A stretch of 54,814 bases of DNA from Pseudonocardia xinjiangensis (GCF_012911925.1 NZ_JAAXKY010000033.1:1-54814), one strand, 5' to 3'. Shown: positions 24,837-34,166, numbered from the stretch's first letter. Notes: generated from the sequence alone by a model not told the origin. A program made the numbers and translations.

Positions 24837-25570
24837 GACCTGGCCGACGTCCTGTTCCGGTTCCGGACGACCGCCAGGGTGATCCCGCTCAGCAGCAGGG
24901 CGACGATCCCGAGACCGAGGGCGGCGTCGTCCATCCACGAGCTCCCCGGGGAGCCGGGGGCGCCAGCCGCGGCCCGGCCGTCCGGCGCCGGCGTGCCGGC
25001 GGCCGCGGGTGAGAGCTGCAGCACGGGTGCCGGGTGCACGGGCTCGGTGACCCCGTCGGCCGACTGCTCGTCCCAGTTGACGGTGGTGCCGTCGCTGTAG
25101 GTCTGCAACGCGCCGAACGCCACGCTCGGCGCGTCGGGGAACGGGCCGACCGACAGGTTGAACATGTCGAACTGTCCCGGCGGGATGGCCGACGCCGGGC
25201 TCGTCGCCTTGAAGTCGACCTGCGACACGTACTGGTTGATCACCGAGCCGTCCTCCCCCTGCTGGGGCCGGGCGAGCGGCTTCCGGCTGACCGTCGCGGT
25301 CCAGCCGGCCTTGGGCTGGGTGTCCACCGAGGTGAACGGGGTGGCCGACGGGAAGGTCAGCAGCAGCTCGGTGGTGGACGCCGTGGCCGACTCGGACGGC
25401 ACCCGGAAGGTCACCACGCCCGATCCGGCCTGCACGGCGTCGATGCCGGACACCTTCACGTGGGCCCAGGCCGGAACGGCGAGAGCCAGGACGGCCGTGA
25501 CCGCACCGATCCCGATCACACCCGTCCTGAGCGCCCACCGGCGTCGGCGCATGCCAGCGCTGTCCCTCAT
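24833..25570 (-). CDS. YcnI-family (DUF1775) copper membrane chaperone
   Basis: 245 residues. Signal peptide ending 'AVPAWA', then the mature 'HVKVSG' whose N-terminal His is a copper ligand in YcnI proteins, the beta-sandwich with 'TVNWDEQSADGVTEPVHPAPVLQL' at its end, an Ala/Pro-rich linker and a single C-terminal helix 'ALGLGIVALLLSGITLAVV' followed by basic residues. The protein is thus anchored outside the membrane. ATG at 25570 has GGTGGAG upstream. It lies 16 nt after the DUF5134 gene and is coupled to the CopC-CopD gene. Homologues hand copper to CopCD-type partners. Confidence 0.92.
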   Translation of the reverse strand: MRDSAGMRRRRWALRTGVIGIGAVTAVLALAVPAWAHVKVSGIDAVQAGSGVVTFRVPSESATASTTELLLTFPSATPFTSVDTQPKAGWTATVSRKPLARPQQGEDGSVINQYVSQVDFKATSPASAIPPGQFDMFNLSVGPFPDAPSVAFGALQTYSDGTTVNWDEQSADGVTEPVHPAPVLQLSPAAAGTPAPDGRAAAGAPGSPGSSWMDDAALGLGIVALLLSGITLAVVRNRNRTSARS

Positions 25571-25586
25571 TGCTCCACCTTCCGAT

Positions 25587-26288
25587 CTAGGCCATCTCGA
25601 CGAAGGCCGCTGTCATCGCCGCGGCCATCAGCCCACCGACCAGCTGGACGGCAGGCGGCGCCGGGGAGGTCCGGCGCCGGGAGAGCACGGGCCTCAGGCC
25701 GCGGCCGACCAGCAGGAGAGCGGCGGTACAGAACACGGCCGCGAGAGCGAGGCTCGACGCCCTGCTCCACAGCGGCACCGGGAACACGGGCCCCGTCGCC
25801 GCACCCGGTTCCGCCATCGCCATGCCCATGCCCGGCATCGCGGACATGCCGTCCGTCGCCCCGCCATCGGCCGCCCCTGCCGACGCCGCGGACAGCAGCA
25901 CGGCCATCCAGACCATGGACCCCATCATCAGCGCGTGGTACCACGCGTTACCCGCAGGTCCGGCACAGAGAGCCGGCCCGCTCGGGCCAGTCACCGGGGA
26001 CCGCGTGGCGAACAGGGCCTCCGCCACGAACCAGAGCGCCGCGGCCGTGAAGACCAGGACGTACGCCATGACCGGGACGCCGGCCCCCCAGCTCCACAGC
26101 ATCGCGATCATGGCGACGCCCATGAGCGCGTGCAGACCCTCGTCCAGAACGGGGCGCCGCACCCCGCTCCGCCGGTGGGCGACCATCCGGTTGAGGTAGT
26201 AGCCGACCGCGACGGCGAACGCCGCGGACAGGACCCATCGCGGCACGTCCCCGGTCACCACTCCTGCGGCCCCTCTCCGTCTGGCCAT
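25587..26288 (-). CDS. DUF5134 membrane protein with Met/His-rich loop
   Basis: 233 residues, about six helices. Two Met/His-rich features suggest metal handling: helix segment 'WYHALMMGSMVWM' and a loop 'DGMSAMPGMGMAMAEPG'. This pattern is characteristic of actinobacterial DUF5134 proteins found next to copper genes. ATG at 26288 begins the operon DUF5134-YcnI-CopCD. The 132-bp spacer to the divergent response regulator (26421) would hold both promoters. Probably a membrane copper-binding component; no enzyme motif is seen. Confidence 0.82.
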   Translation of the reverse strand: MARRRGAAGVVTGDVPRWVLSAAFAVAVGYYLNRMVAHRRSGVRRPVLDEGLHALMGVAMIAMLWSWGAGVPVMAYVLVFTAAALWFVAEALFATRSPVTGPSGPALCAGPAGNAWYHALMMGSMVWMAVLLSAASAGAADGGATDGMSAMPGMGMAMAEPGAATGPVFPVPLWSRASSLALAAVFCTAALLLVGRGLRPVLSRRRTSPAPPAVQLVGGLMAAAMTAAFVEMA

Positions 26289-26420
26289 GCCGCCGACCTA
26301 GTGGTCCGTACCGGCGTCCGCCCAGTTCCTGACCATGGCCCACGTCACACCTTCGGGCCCGGGAACCGGCCGCGGGCCGCGGGGAGCACAGAAGGGCGGG
26401 AAACCGAGCAGAATGTGAGC

Positions 26421-27143
26421 GTGCCCAGCAGGATTCTCATCATCGAGGATGACTCGACGATCGGGAACGTCCTCGAGTCCAGCCTGCGTAGCCACGGCCA
26501 CCAGGTCTTCTGGGAGAGCACCGGCACCGCAGGCCTGGCGCGGGCCGCGTCGACCCCCGTGGACCTGGTCCTGCTCGACCTCGGCCTCCCCGACCTGGAC
26601 GGGGTCGAGGTCTGCCGCCAGCTCCGGCGGGCCCAGCCCGGCAGCATTCTCGTCATCCTGACGGCTCGCTCGGCGGAGATGGACGTCGTGGTCGGACTCG
26701 AGGCGGGAGCCGACGACTACCTGGTCAAACCGGTCCGCCTGACCGAGCTGCACGCGCGCATCCGCGCCCACCTCCGCCGGAACGAGGGATCGACGGCGCG
26801 CGCCGTGCGGCCCATCGGCGACCTCGTCGTGGACGTCACCCGGCGCCGGGTCACCGTCGCCGGGCACGAGCTGCGGCTGCGCCCCAAGGAGTTCGACCTG
26901 CTGGCCCGCCTGGCCGCCCAGCCCGACGTGGCGCTGAGCCGGGAGACGCTGATGTCGGAGGTGTGGGACGAGCACTGGTACGGCTCCACCAAGACCCTCG
27001 ACGTCCACGTCGCCGCACTCCGCCGGAAGATCGAGGAGATCGCCGCGGCGACGAAGGCCCGGGTTCCCGAGATCGTCACACTGCGGGGCCACGGCTACCG
27101 GCTGGAGCTCGACCCGCCCGAACCCCGCAACGCTGCCCGTTAG
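26421..27143 (+). CDS. OmpR/PhoB-family response regulator
   Basis: 240 residues. Receiver: 'ILIIEDDSTIG' (acidic pair), 'DLVLLDLGLPDLDG' (acceptor Asp), 'VILTARS' (Thr) and 'DDYLVKPV' (Lys). C-terminal winged helix: 'RLRPKEFDLLARLAAQPDVALSRE' and 'TKTLDVHVAALRRKIEE' to 'RGHGYRLE'. All phosphorylation residues are intact. GTG 26421 gives the normal N-terminus; GTG at 26415 is also possible. It is divergent from the copper operon and tail-to-tail with the histidine kinase at 27169-28602, its probable partner. By position it is a good candidate regulator of the copper genes. Confidence 0.92.
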   Translation: MPSRILIIEDDSTIGNVLESSLRSHGHQVFWESTGTAGLARAASTPVDLVLLDLGLPDLDGVEVCRQLRRAQPGSILVILTARSAEMDVVVGLEAGADDYLVKPVRLTELHARIRAHLRRNEGSTARAVRPIGDLVVDVTRRRVTVAGHELRLRPKEFDLLARLAAQPDVALSRETLMSEVWDEHWYGSTKTLDVHVAALRRKIEEIAAATKARVPEIVTLRGHGYRLELDPPEPRNAAR

Positions 27144-27168
27144 TGCGGCGGCGGGCGGGTTTCGCGGG

Positions 27169-28602
27169 TCACCAAGAGCGGGGCTCGGCCCGGGCGGGCC
27201 CAGGTCCGGCGAGATCGACGCGAGCGGTGCCACGGCCGCGCCCAGCCCGTACCACGTCGACCTCGTCCGCAGCTCCGAGTGCGTCTCCCCCCATGGGCTC
27301 CTGATCGGCGAGGGGCTCGGCGTGCGCAGGCGGCAGCAGCAGCGTGAACACGGGCGGCGCGCGCCGGGTGAGCTCCAGCCTGCCGTCCTCGGCCTCCGCG
27401 AGACGTCGCGCCAGCGCCAGCCCGATGCCGTGCCCGTCGCGCTGGTCGGCACGGCGGGCGAACAGGACGCCCTCCGGGTCGTGCACGCCCGCGCCTTCGT
27501 CGGAGACGTCGATCGCCACCACGTTGCTGGACTCGCGGACGGTCACCCCGACGGTGCCTGCCCCATGGGTCGTCGCGTTGTCCACGAGCACCGCGAGCAC
27601 GTGCCGGATCGCCGCGGCGGATGCGCGGGGCCACGGCGTCCCCGGCTCGACGGTCAGGTTCAGGCCGCGGCCCAGCAGCTCCAGGCGCCCGCGCCACTCC
27701 GGCGACAGCTCGTCCAGCAGCACACCGAGGTCCACCGGGCCCCCGCGGGCGTCCCGGTTGCCGCGGGCGAGGTCCAGCAGCTCGTCGATGGTCGCCTCCA
27801 GGCGATCCGCGTCGACGAGACTCGCGACGATGGCCGGACGCGGATCCAGGCCCGGCTGTTCGAGGGCGGCCTCGAGCCGGAGCCGCAGGCCCGCGAGTGG
27901 GGTCCGCAGCTGGTGGGACACATCGGCGGAGAAGGCCTGCTCCCTGGCGAGCAGGTCGTCCAGGCGAACGGCGGTGGTGTTCAGCGCCGTACCGACCGCG
28001 TCGATCTCGCCGACCCCCCCTTGCCGGGTGCGCACGCTGAAGTCGCCCTCACCGAGCCGGCGCGCGGCCACGGCCAGCTCCTCCAGCGGCCGGGCCAGCC
28101 GTCGGGCCTGCCGGCGCCCGAGTAGCCAGGTGGCGGCGACGGCCAGCGCGGCGAGCGCGATCATCCCCGCCCACACCAGCGCCACCCACTGCAGGACGGC
28201 GCTGCGGGGCGCGGCGGCCCGGACCGCCCCGATGATGTCGTCCTCGTGCGTGACCGGCACCGCGACGACGAAGGAGCCGCTCTCGGTGCCCGCCCCCACG
28301 TCGCCCTGGAGGGCCTTCGCGACCTCCGGTTGCTCGGCGCCCGGCCCGACGCCGCCCAGCAGCGTGCCGTCGTCGTCGTACACCGCCACCTGGACCGGAC
28401 CGGGCCCGTCGACCCCCTCGATCCGCTCGGAGTCGTACACGTCGCTTGCCACGGTGATCGCGACGGCGTCGGCGACGCGCTGCAGCTCGCTGCGCTCGCT
28501 CTGCGACGCGTACTGGAACACCCCTACGCCCAGCGGCACCCCGAAGAGCCCGATGGCCAGCACAGAGGCCCAGACTGCGAGCCCGACGATTCGAGTGCGC
28601 AC
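27169..28602 (-). CDS. Sensor histidine kinase (HAMP/HisKA type)
   Basis: 477 residues. Two membrane helices (about 8-30 and 138-160) bracket an extracytoplasmic sensor region, followed by HAMP ('RRQARRLARPLEELAVAARRLGEGDFSVR'), HisKA 'FSADVSHQLRTPLAGLRLRLEAAL' with the acceptor His, N-box 'VLVDNATTHGAG', 'VSDEGAGV' and 'GHGIGLALARRLAE'. A 50-residue Ala/Arg/Asp-rich C-terminal tail is unusual. GTG at 28602 with GGAG 9 nt upstream. It converges with the response regulator (25-bp gap) rather than following it in an operon, so kinase and regulator levels are set independently. Confidence 0.9.
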   Translation of the reverse strand: MRTRIVGLAVWASVLAIGLFGVPLGVGVFQYASQSERSELQRVADAVAITVASDVYDSERIEGVDGPGPVQVAVYDDDGTLLGGVGPGAEQPEVAKALQGDVGAGTESGSFVVAVPVTHEDDIIGAVRAAAPRSAVLQWVALVWAGMIALAALAVAATWLLGRRQARRLARPLEELAVAARRLGEGDFSVRTRQGGVGEIDAVGTALNTTAVRLDDLLAREQAFSADVSHQLRTPLAGLRLRLEAALEQPGLDPRPAIVASLVDADRLEATIDELLDLARGNRDARGGPVDLGVLLDELSPEWRGRLELLGRGLNLTVEPGTPWPRASAAAIRHVLAVLVDNATTHGAGTVGVTVRESSNVVAIDVSDEGAGVHDPEGVLFARRADQRDGHGIGLALARRLAEAEDGRLELTRRAPPVFTLLLPPAHAEPLADQEPMGGDALGAADEVDVVRAGRGRGTARVDLAGPGPARAEPRSW

Positions 28603-28768
28603 GAGGGTGGTCTCCGTTCCGCAGCCGTCCCGGTCACCGCATCCGGCAGCACCTCAGCATGCGCCCGGCCACGGCGGGTGTCACGGGTGGGGCCGGACCT
28701 GCGCGGAGGCAGGGACTGCGGAACCGGCGACGGCGGGACCTCCGCCGAGCGTACCGCCCCCGAGTGGG

Positions 28769-29038
28769 TCAGAGCCGGTTGCGCTTGCGGCCGGTGACCT
28801 GGTTGTAGATGACGAGCACGACGACCGCGCCGATGATGGACCCGATCCAGCCGGCCGGCTGGAACCCGCGGATGCCCACGGTCAGCAGCCCGAAGATCAG
28901 CCCGCCCACCACCGAGCCGACGATCCCGAGCACGATGGTGCGCAGGAGGCCGATGTCATCCTTTCCGGGGACGAGCGCGCGAGCGATGAAGCCCGCGATC
29001 AGGCCGAACACGATCCAACCCACGATTGTCAAGATCAT
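28769..29038 (-). CDS. GlsB/YeaQ/YmgE-family small stress membrane protein
   Basis: 89 residues in three hydrophobic segments with the family's Gly-rich pattern: 'GWIVFGLIAGFIARALVPGKDD', 'GLLRTIVLGIVGSVVGGLIFG' and 'GSIIGAVVVLVIYNQVTGRK'. The family is linked to general stress responses; its molecular role is unknown (the 'transglycosylase-associated' label is historical). ATG at 29038. Single gene. Confidence 0.9.
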   Translation of the reverse strand: MILTIVGWIVFGLIAGFIARALVPGKDDIGLLRTIVLGIVGSVVGGLIFGLLTVGIRGFQPAGWIGSIIGAVVVLVIYNQVTGRKRNRL

Positions 29039-29111
29039 CTACTGTTCCCCGGTCCCTGAGCTGGATGCCTGTGCCGGCCGAGTCTAGTGCGGGAGACCAC
29101 CGGCATCCCGG

Positions 29112-29618
29112 TCAGTTCATGCTCAGGGATGCGGCGCCGGCAGCGCCGATGGCGGCGAGCCTCAGATCGTCGTAACCGGACCACGTGGACAGCGTCAGCC
29201 GCTGTCCGGTCTGCGCGGCCGCGGGCCGGCGGGGAGCGACCTGGAACGTGCTGCTCTTGAAGACGGTGCCGAAGTCGCTGTGCACGACGTCGGGTGAGGT
29301 TCCCCGGTGCAGGCTCGTGATCGGACCGTCGGCCGTGCCGGCCGACAGGACCGCCCGCGTGCGGTGCAGCAGGAGGTCGAGGATCAGGTGCTGGCTCGAG
29401 CGTTCGGTGGGCAGGTGCGCCCGGACCGTCAGCAGCTCGGCACCGGCGGGAGCCGACGGATTGTCGTCCGCAGCCCATTCCATGACGATGAAACAGGATC
29501 CGGGGATCCTCCGGCACGAGGCCTGACCATGGCGGCCGCAGCAGCCATGGGCCACGCCGAGCGCTCTCAGCGCGAGATCTCCATCGATGAGGTCGAACAC
29601 CGCCGAGCGGATGTCCAT
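29112..29618 (-). CDS. Hypothetical protein, weakly like phage tail-terminator proteins
   Basis: 168 residues from ATG 29618, which has GGAGGACCGCG directly upstream; the frame is open to 29834 but without a better start. The layout 'AVFDLIDGDLALRALG' then 'SCFIVMEWAADD', 'ELLTVRAHLPTERSSQHLILDLLLHRTRAVL' and 'TVFKSSTFQVAP' recalls the small beta-sheet/helix proteins that end siphophage tails, and there are three Cys (GCCG, SCRR, SCFI). No other phage-like gene is nearby. The resemblance is from pattern reading only, so no function is assigned. The 255 bp upstream (29619-29873) show no gene. Confidence 0.6.
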   Translation of the reverse strand: MDIRSAVFDLIDGDLALRALGVAHGCCGRHGQASCRRIPGSCFIVMEWAADDNPSAPAGAELLTVRAHLPTERSSQHLILDLLLHRTRAVLSAGTADGPITSLHRGTSPDVVHSDFGTVFKSSTFQVAPRRPAAAQTGQRLTLSTWSGYDDLRLAAIGAAGAASLSMN

Positions 29619-29873
29619 CGCGGTCCTCCAGTGCACTGTCGCCGTGGCGGCGTAACACTTTGCGCCGGTCGAGCCGATGTCCTGGACAGGCGGGCCGCTG
29701 CCCACCGGTGACTGTGGTCCCTGACGAGCCTCGACCGACATGCGTCGAAGTCGTTCCTGACCGTAGGCGGTCGGCCGCAATCGGAAGCCCAGGGGAATGC
29801 AAGACGACGGTAAACGGGCGAACCGAGTCGACAAATGGCGGCATCGGAGCCACCGGCAGCCGGTGCTGGGACC

Positions 29874-31667
29874 TCAGGTGCGGCGGCCGGGCAGCATCTC
29901 CTGCAGCTTCGTCTTCGCGCCCTGCACCACGAGGTGGACGGCGTCCGGGTCGCCCTTCAGCACCGCCTGCACCACCGACTCGGCCTGCTCGAACGAGGCG
30001 TGCGGCGGGATCGGTGGCACCTCCGGGTCGCAGTGCACGTCGAGCACGGCGGGCCGGTCGGCGGCCAGCGCCCGGTCCCAGGCCGGACCGAGCTCCTCCG
30101 GGGACGTCACGGTGATCCCCTCCAGGCCCACACCGCGAGCGAAGTCGGCGTAGGACACCTCGGGCAGCGTCTGGGACTCCTCGAACTTCGGTGCCCCGCC
30201 CATCGCCCGCAGCTCCCACGTGACCTGGTTGAGGTCATTGTTGTGCAGCACGCAGACGACCAGCCGCGGGTCCGACCAGCGGCCGGCATAGCGGGCGACG
30301 GTGAGCAGCTCGGCCATCCCGTTCATCTGCATGGCGCCGTCGCCGGTGAGCGCGATCGCCGGCCGGTCGGGGTGGGCGAACTTCGCCCCGATCGCGTACG
30401 GCACCGCAGGCCCCATCGTGGCCAGGGTGCCCGACAGCGAGGCGCGGACGTCACCGCGGATGCGCAGGTGTCGTGCGTACCAGTTGGCCACCGAACCGGA
30501 GTCGGCAGCCACGATCGCGTTCAGCGGGAGCCGCTCGGAGAGCTCCCACACGATCCGCATCGGGTTGACCGGCTTCGCGTCGAGCATCGCCTGGCGTTCC
30601 ATCGTGCGCCACCAGCGTGCGACGTTCTCCTCGATCTTCTCCCGCCACGCCCGGTCGGTCGGACCGGACAGCAACGGCAGCAGCGCCTGCAGGCTGGTCC
30701 GCGCATCGCCGACCAGGTTCACCTCCGTGGGGTAGCGCATCCCGATCATCGCCCCGTCGATGTCGATGTGCACGGCCCTGGCCTTGCCGAACTCGGGGAG
30801 GAACTGGCTGTAGGGGAAGTTCGAGCCGACGATCAGCAGGGTGTCGCAGTCGCGCATCAGCTCGTAGCTCGGCCGGGTGCCGAGCAGCCCGATGGCTCCG
30901 GTGACGAACGGCAGGTCGTCGGACAGCACGTCCTTGCCGAGCAGCGCCTTGGCCACCCCGGCGCCCAGGATGTCGGCGACCTGCTCGACCTCCGCCGCCG
31001 CGCCACGGGCACCCTGGCCGACGAGGATCGCCACCCGCTGCCCGGCGTTGAGCACCTCGGCCGCCCGCAGCACCTCGGCCTCGTCGGGCACCAGCCTCGG
31101 CGCCACCAGGCCCGGCGGGCTCGACGGCACCTGCTTGAACGCGTGCGCCGGCGGCGTGTGGTCCTCGGTCTGCAGATCGCTGGGAATGATCAGGGCCGTG
31201 GGCGCCCGCCGGGTCAGCGCCGTGCGGATGGCCCTGTCGAGCGCGTTGGGCAGCTGCTCGGGCACATTGACCTCGACCAGATAGTCGCTCGCCACGTCCT
31301 TGAAGAGCGCCTGCAGGTCCACCTCCTGCTGGTACGCGCCGCCCATGGCACTGCGTTCCGTCTGCCCGACGATCGCGACCACCGGGACGTGGTCGAGCTT
31401 CGCGTCGTACAACCCGTTGAGCAGGTGGATCGCGCCGGGCCCCGAGGTCGCCGTGCACACGCCGACACGCCCGGAGAACTTCGCGTACCCCACCGCCTCG
31501 AACGCGGCCATCTCCTCGTGCCGCGCCTGGATGAACCGCGGACGGTCCCCGGCCCGTCCGAAGGCCGCGATGATGCCGTTGATCCCGTCACCGGGGTAGC
31601 CGAAGACCTGCTCGACCCCCCACTCCCGCAACCTCCGCAGGATGTGATCGCCCACCGACTCCGCCAT
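29874..31667 (-). CDS. ThDP-dependent enzyme, pyruvate-oxidase-like (PoxB type)
   Basis: 597 residues with the three-domain ThDP/FAD layout. N-terminal Pyr domain: 'VFGYPGDGINGIIAAF', 'QARHEEMAAFEAVGYAKFSG' (catalytic Glu) and 'CTATSGPGAIHLLNGLYDAK'. Central domain with 'VALVGQGARG'-like nucleotide region. C-terminal PP domain: 'SLSGTLATMGPAVPYAIGAKFA' and 'ALTGDGAMQMNGMAELLTVARY' with 'NNDLNQVTWE' (ThDP-Mg motif GDG-x-N-N). The combination is closest to pyruvate oxidases and acetolactate-synthase-like enzymes that decarboxylate pyruvate. ATG 31667 has GGAGGTGCG upstream. The C-terminus is not the lipid-binding PoxB tail in an obvious form. Single gene, divergent from DUF6328. Confidence 0.92.
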   Translation of the reverse strand: MAESVGDHILRRLREWGVEQVFGYPGDGINGIIAAFGRAGDRPRFIQARHEEMAAFEAVGYAKFSGRVGVCTATSGPGAIHLLNGLYDAKLDHVPVVAIVGQTERSAMGGAYQQEVDLQALFKDVASDYLVEVNVPEQLPNALDRAIRTALTRRAPTALIIPSDLQTEDHTPPAHAFKQVPSSPPGLVAPRLVPDEAEVLRAAEVLNAGQRVAILVGQGARGAAAEVEQVADILGAGVAKALLGKDVLSDDLPFVTGAIGLLGTRPSYELMRDCDTLLIVGSNFPYSQFLPEFGKARAVHIDIDGAMIGMRYPTEVNLVGDARTSLQALLPLLSGPTDRAWREKIEENVARWWRTMERQAMLDAKPVNPMRIVWELSERLPLNAIVAADSGSVANWYARHLRIRGDVRASLSGTLATMGPAVPYAIGAKFAHPDRPAIALTGDGAMQMNGMAELLTVARYAGRWSDPRLVVCVLHNNDLNQVTWELRAMGGAPKFEESQTLPEVSYADFARGVGLEGITVTSPEELGPAWDRALAADRPAVLDVHCDPEVPPIPPHASFEQAESVVQAVLKGDPDAVHLVVQGAKTKLQEMLPGRRT

Positions 31668-31807
31668 TGGCACGCACCTCCGACCGGGTTCCTGCCCTGT
31701 CCCACTGGTGATCTCGTACCCGAACCCCTGATCCCGTACCCGGACACGGGCCTCCGACATCCCACCGGGCTTCGAGGCACACTCGACGGTCGTGTGAGGA
31801 GGTGCCG

Positions 31808-32311
31808 GTGGAGCGAGATGTCGACGACGTCGCGTCGGACGCGACCTGGGATCAGGAGGCCCGCAACGAGACGGCGACCGAGCGGCTGGACCGCAACTGG
31901 GGCGATCTCCTGCAGGAGCTCCGGGTGGTGCAGACGGGCGTGCAACTGCTCACCGGTCTGCTGCTCACGGTGCCGTTCCAGGCGCGCTTCGGCGACCTGA
32001 CCGGTCCGCAGCGCGTGCTCTACCTGGTGGCGCTGTCCCTGTCGGCGGCGGCGACCGGCCTGCTGATCGCGCCCGTCGCGCTGCACCGCGCCCTGTTCCG
32101 CCAGCACGCGCGGGCGGCGCTGGTGGCGTGGGGCCAGCGTTTCGCCATCGGAGGGCTCGCCCTGCTGGGCCTGGCGGTCACAGGCGTGGTCGTGCTGATC
32201 TTCGACGTCGTGACCGGCTCGACACCGGCGATCGTCGCCGGTCTGGTGTGCGTCGCGGTGTTCGGGCTGCTCTGGGGGGCGATCCCGGCGCTTCAGCGCG
32301 CGAGGCTCTGA
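31808..32311 (+). CDS. DUF6328 membrane protein
   Basis: 167 residues. Family pattern: 'NETATERLDRNWGDLLQELRVVQTGVQLLTGLLLTVPFQARF' then 'LTGPQRVLYLVALSLSAAATGLLIAPVALHRALFR' and two more helices; four membrane segments in all. GTG 31808 is preferred because AGGAGG lies 5 nt upstream; a GTG at 31802 is inside that site. Function unknown; common in actinobacteria. It ends 16 bp before the stop of the converging large membrane protein. Confidence 0.88.
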   Translation: MERDVDDVASDATWDQEARNETATERLDRNWGDLLQELRVVQTGVQLLTGLLLTVPFQARFGDLTGPQRVLYLVALSLSAAATGLLIAPVALHRALFRQHARAALVAWGQRFAIGGLALLGLAVTGVVVLIFDVVTGSTPAIVAGLVCVAVFGLLWGAIPALQRARL

Positions 32312-32327
32312 GCCCCTCCGGAGTGGT

Positions 32328-34166
32328 TCACCGCGGCAGGGGCGGGGTGACCGGGGTCAGTGACCCGCCGGGCAACCAGGGGTCGGTGGTGCGGTTGTCC
32401 ATCTCACCCGCCCCGGTCGGCATCATCGAGATCTGCACCGACGCGAAGATCCGCGGCCCCGCCACCGCCGGGCCGGCGTCGCCGGGTGCCGTCCACGCCC
32501 GGAACCCGGCGGGCGACGCGAGCGGGGTCAGCCCCGCCGCACGCAGGTCGGCCAGGTAGCGCTGCGCCGACACGTCGAGCGGGTCGAAGTCCAGGGTGGT
32601 GACGGCGCCGGTCTGCCGGCCCAGCACGGCGTTCGTGGCGAGCCATGGAGCGGTGTACGTGCGGGCGACGCTCGACAGGCTCAGCGCCTCGTCGGTGAGC
32701 TTGCGCCCACCGACCTCCCAGCCCGCGACGACCAGCGCCGCGTCCGCCCGATCCAGCCGGTTGGCCACCGGCAGCCCGTTTCCGGCAGCAGCTTCCCGGA
32801 CGACCGCAGCGGCCGCAGCCGACCGGCGCGACCCGTCGGTCACGAGGTACAGCGCCGGCACGTCACGGTCGCCGAGGAACCGCACGGTGGCCCGGAGCGT
32901 CGCGGCGTCCGCCTCGGAGAGTGCATCGGCCGGACAGGCGGCCGGGAGGTCAGCGGCGCCCCGCAGCAGCCGACCGACCACGGCGCTCAAGCACTCCGGT
33001 CCGTCCGGTCCCGTGAGTCCTGCCACGAGCGCCGGGGGTGCCGGATCGGGGCCGAGGTCGAGGCGCAGCGACACCTGCTCGCCACCCGCCTCCACCGTGA
33101 GGACGTCGGTGCCCGCAGGCAGGTCGACCACGGCCCAGCCGCCCGGTGCGCCGGGCCGTTCCTCGGCGCGCACACCGCCGACCAGCGCCCCGGCCATCCC
33201 GACATGGACGAGGTTGCGGCCCGGCCGCTGCGGGACGACCACCACCGGCGCGTCCTGATCCGCCAAGGCCACCGTCCGCAGGAGCGGACGGCCCGGCTCG
33301 GCGGGAGCCGGGGGCGGGGTCACCAGCATCAGCACCGAACCCGCGGTGAAGACCAGCCCCGCGGAGTAGGCCACGACCCGGCCGCCGACCGCACCGGGGC
33401 GGCACAGCCCCGTGCTGACCGCCACGAGCATGCCCAGCGCCTGGATCAGCACGAGCAGACCGGTCAGCGAGGTGGCCGTCACGGCGTCGAAACGCATCCC
33501 CTTGGCGACCGCCTCCAGCGCAGCGGCCGACACCGCCATGACGGCCGACACGGCGAAGACCAGGGTGACCCGCCGCACGACCGTGAAGCGGGCGCCACAC
33601 GCGGGCGTGGCGACCAGCACCGCGGCGCCGAGCCAGGTGACCGCGGCCACCATGTGGACGGCGGCGAGCCCCACGTGCCAGTCGGTGTGCCCGATCGTCG
33701 CGTCGTAGGCCAGCGCGGCGGTGAGCAGCACGCCCCCCACCGCGGACGCGCTCCGGGCCCCACGCGCGAACAGCACCGCGATCACCGCGGCGCCGGCGGC
33801 CTGCGGCAGCGCGGCGAAGGCGCTGATGCCTCCGCCGACGCAGCGGATCACCAGCGCGACCACCGCCACGGCGGCGGCGCTCTGCACGAGGAGCATCGAG
33901 CTTCGCGAAGGTGGGGCGAGGAAACCCAGCGCCGCCGTGCCGGCCACCAACGCGCTGGACACCAGCGCCACGACACCGAGAACGGCGAGGAGGGGCCACG
34001 GCAGGAGGGTGTCCACCGCGTCGCGGGACCCACCGCCCGCGCCCCAACCGGTCTGCGCCCACGCGGGCCCGGCGAGCGCGAGGAGCAGCACCGGCGACAC
34101 GAGGACGGGGAGGAGAAGCCGCGGAACGAACCGGCGGGCGCGATCCTCCCTCACGACGCGGATCAT
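32328..34166 (-). CDS. Large membrane protein with CopD-like N-terminal half (possibly DUF6239)
   Basis: 612 residues. A signal-like N-terminus ('LVSPVLLLALAGPAWAQ') is followed by about eight helices resembling CopD, including 'HTDWHVGLAAVHMVAAVTWLGAAVLVATPACGARF'. Residues after about 290 form a soluble outer domain: a beta-rich part ('VVVVPQRPGRNLVHVG', 'PGGWAVVDLPAGTDVLTVEAGG') and an ABC-fold-like part ('FLGDRDVPALYLVTDGSRRSAAAAAVVREAA', 'WLATNAVLGRQTGAVTTLDFDPLD'). The His residues of the helix region are consistent with metal binding, but copper transport is not shown. ATG 34166 overlaps the stop of a small upstream frame by 4 bp (ATGA). I recall similar proteins under DUF6239, without certainty. 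Confidence 0.75.
   Translation of the reverse strand: MIRVVREDRARRFVPRLLLPVLVSPVLLLALAGPAWAQTGWGAGGGSRDAVDTLLPWPLLAVLGVVALVSSALVAGTAALGFLAPPSRSSMLLVQSAAAVAVVALVIRCVGGGISAFAALPQAAGAAVIAVLFARGARSASAVGGVLLTAALAYDATIGHTDWHVGLAAVHMVAAVTWLGAAVLVATPACGARFTVVRRVTLVFAVSAVMAVSAAALEAVAKGMRFDAVTATSLTGLLVLIQALGMLVAVSTGLCRPGAVGGRVVAYSAGLVFTAGSVLMLVTPPPAPAEPGRPLLRTVALADQDAPVVVVPQRPGRNLVHVGMAGALVGGVRAEERPGAPGGWAVVDLPAGTDVLTVEAGGEQVSLRLDLGPDPAPPALVAGLTGPDGPECLSAVVGRLLRGAADLPAACPADALSEADAATLRATVRFLGDRDVPALYLVTDGSRRSAAAAAVVREAAAGNGLPVANRLDRADAALVVAGWEVGGRKLTDEALSLSSVARTYTAPWLATNAVLGRQTGAVTTLDFDPLDVSAQRYLADLRAAGLTPLASPAGFRAWTAPGDAGPAVAGPRIFASVQISMMPTGAGEMDNRTTDPWLPGGSLTPVTPPLPR

Noticed and set aside
27144..27168. 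Possible hairpin between convergent response regulator and kinase
   Set aside because: Stem is short and imperfect in very GC-rich DNA without a T-tract; not callable as a terminator.
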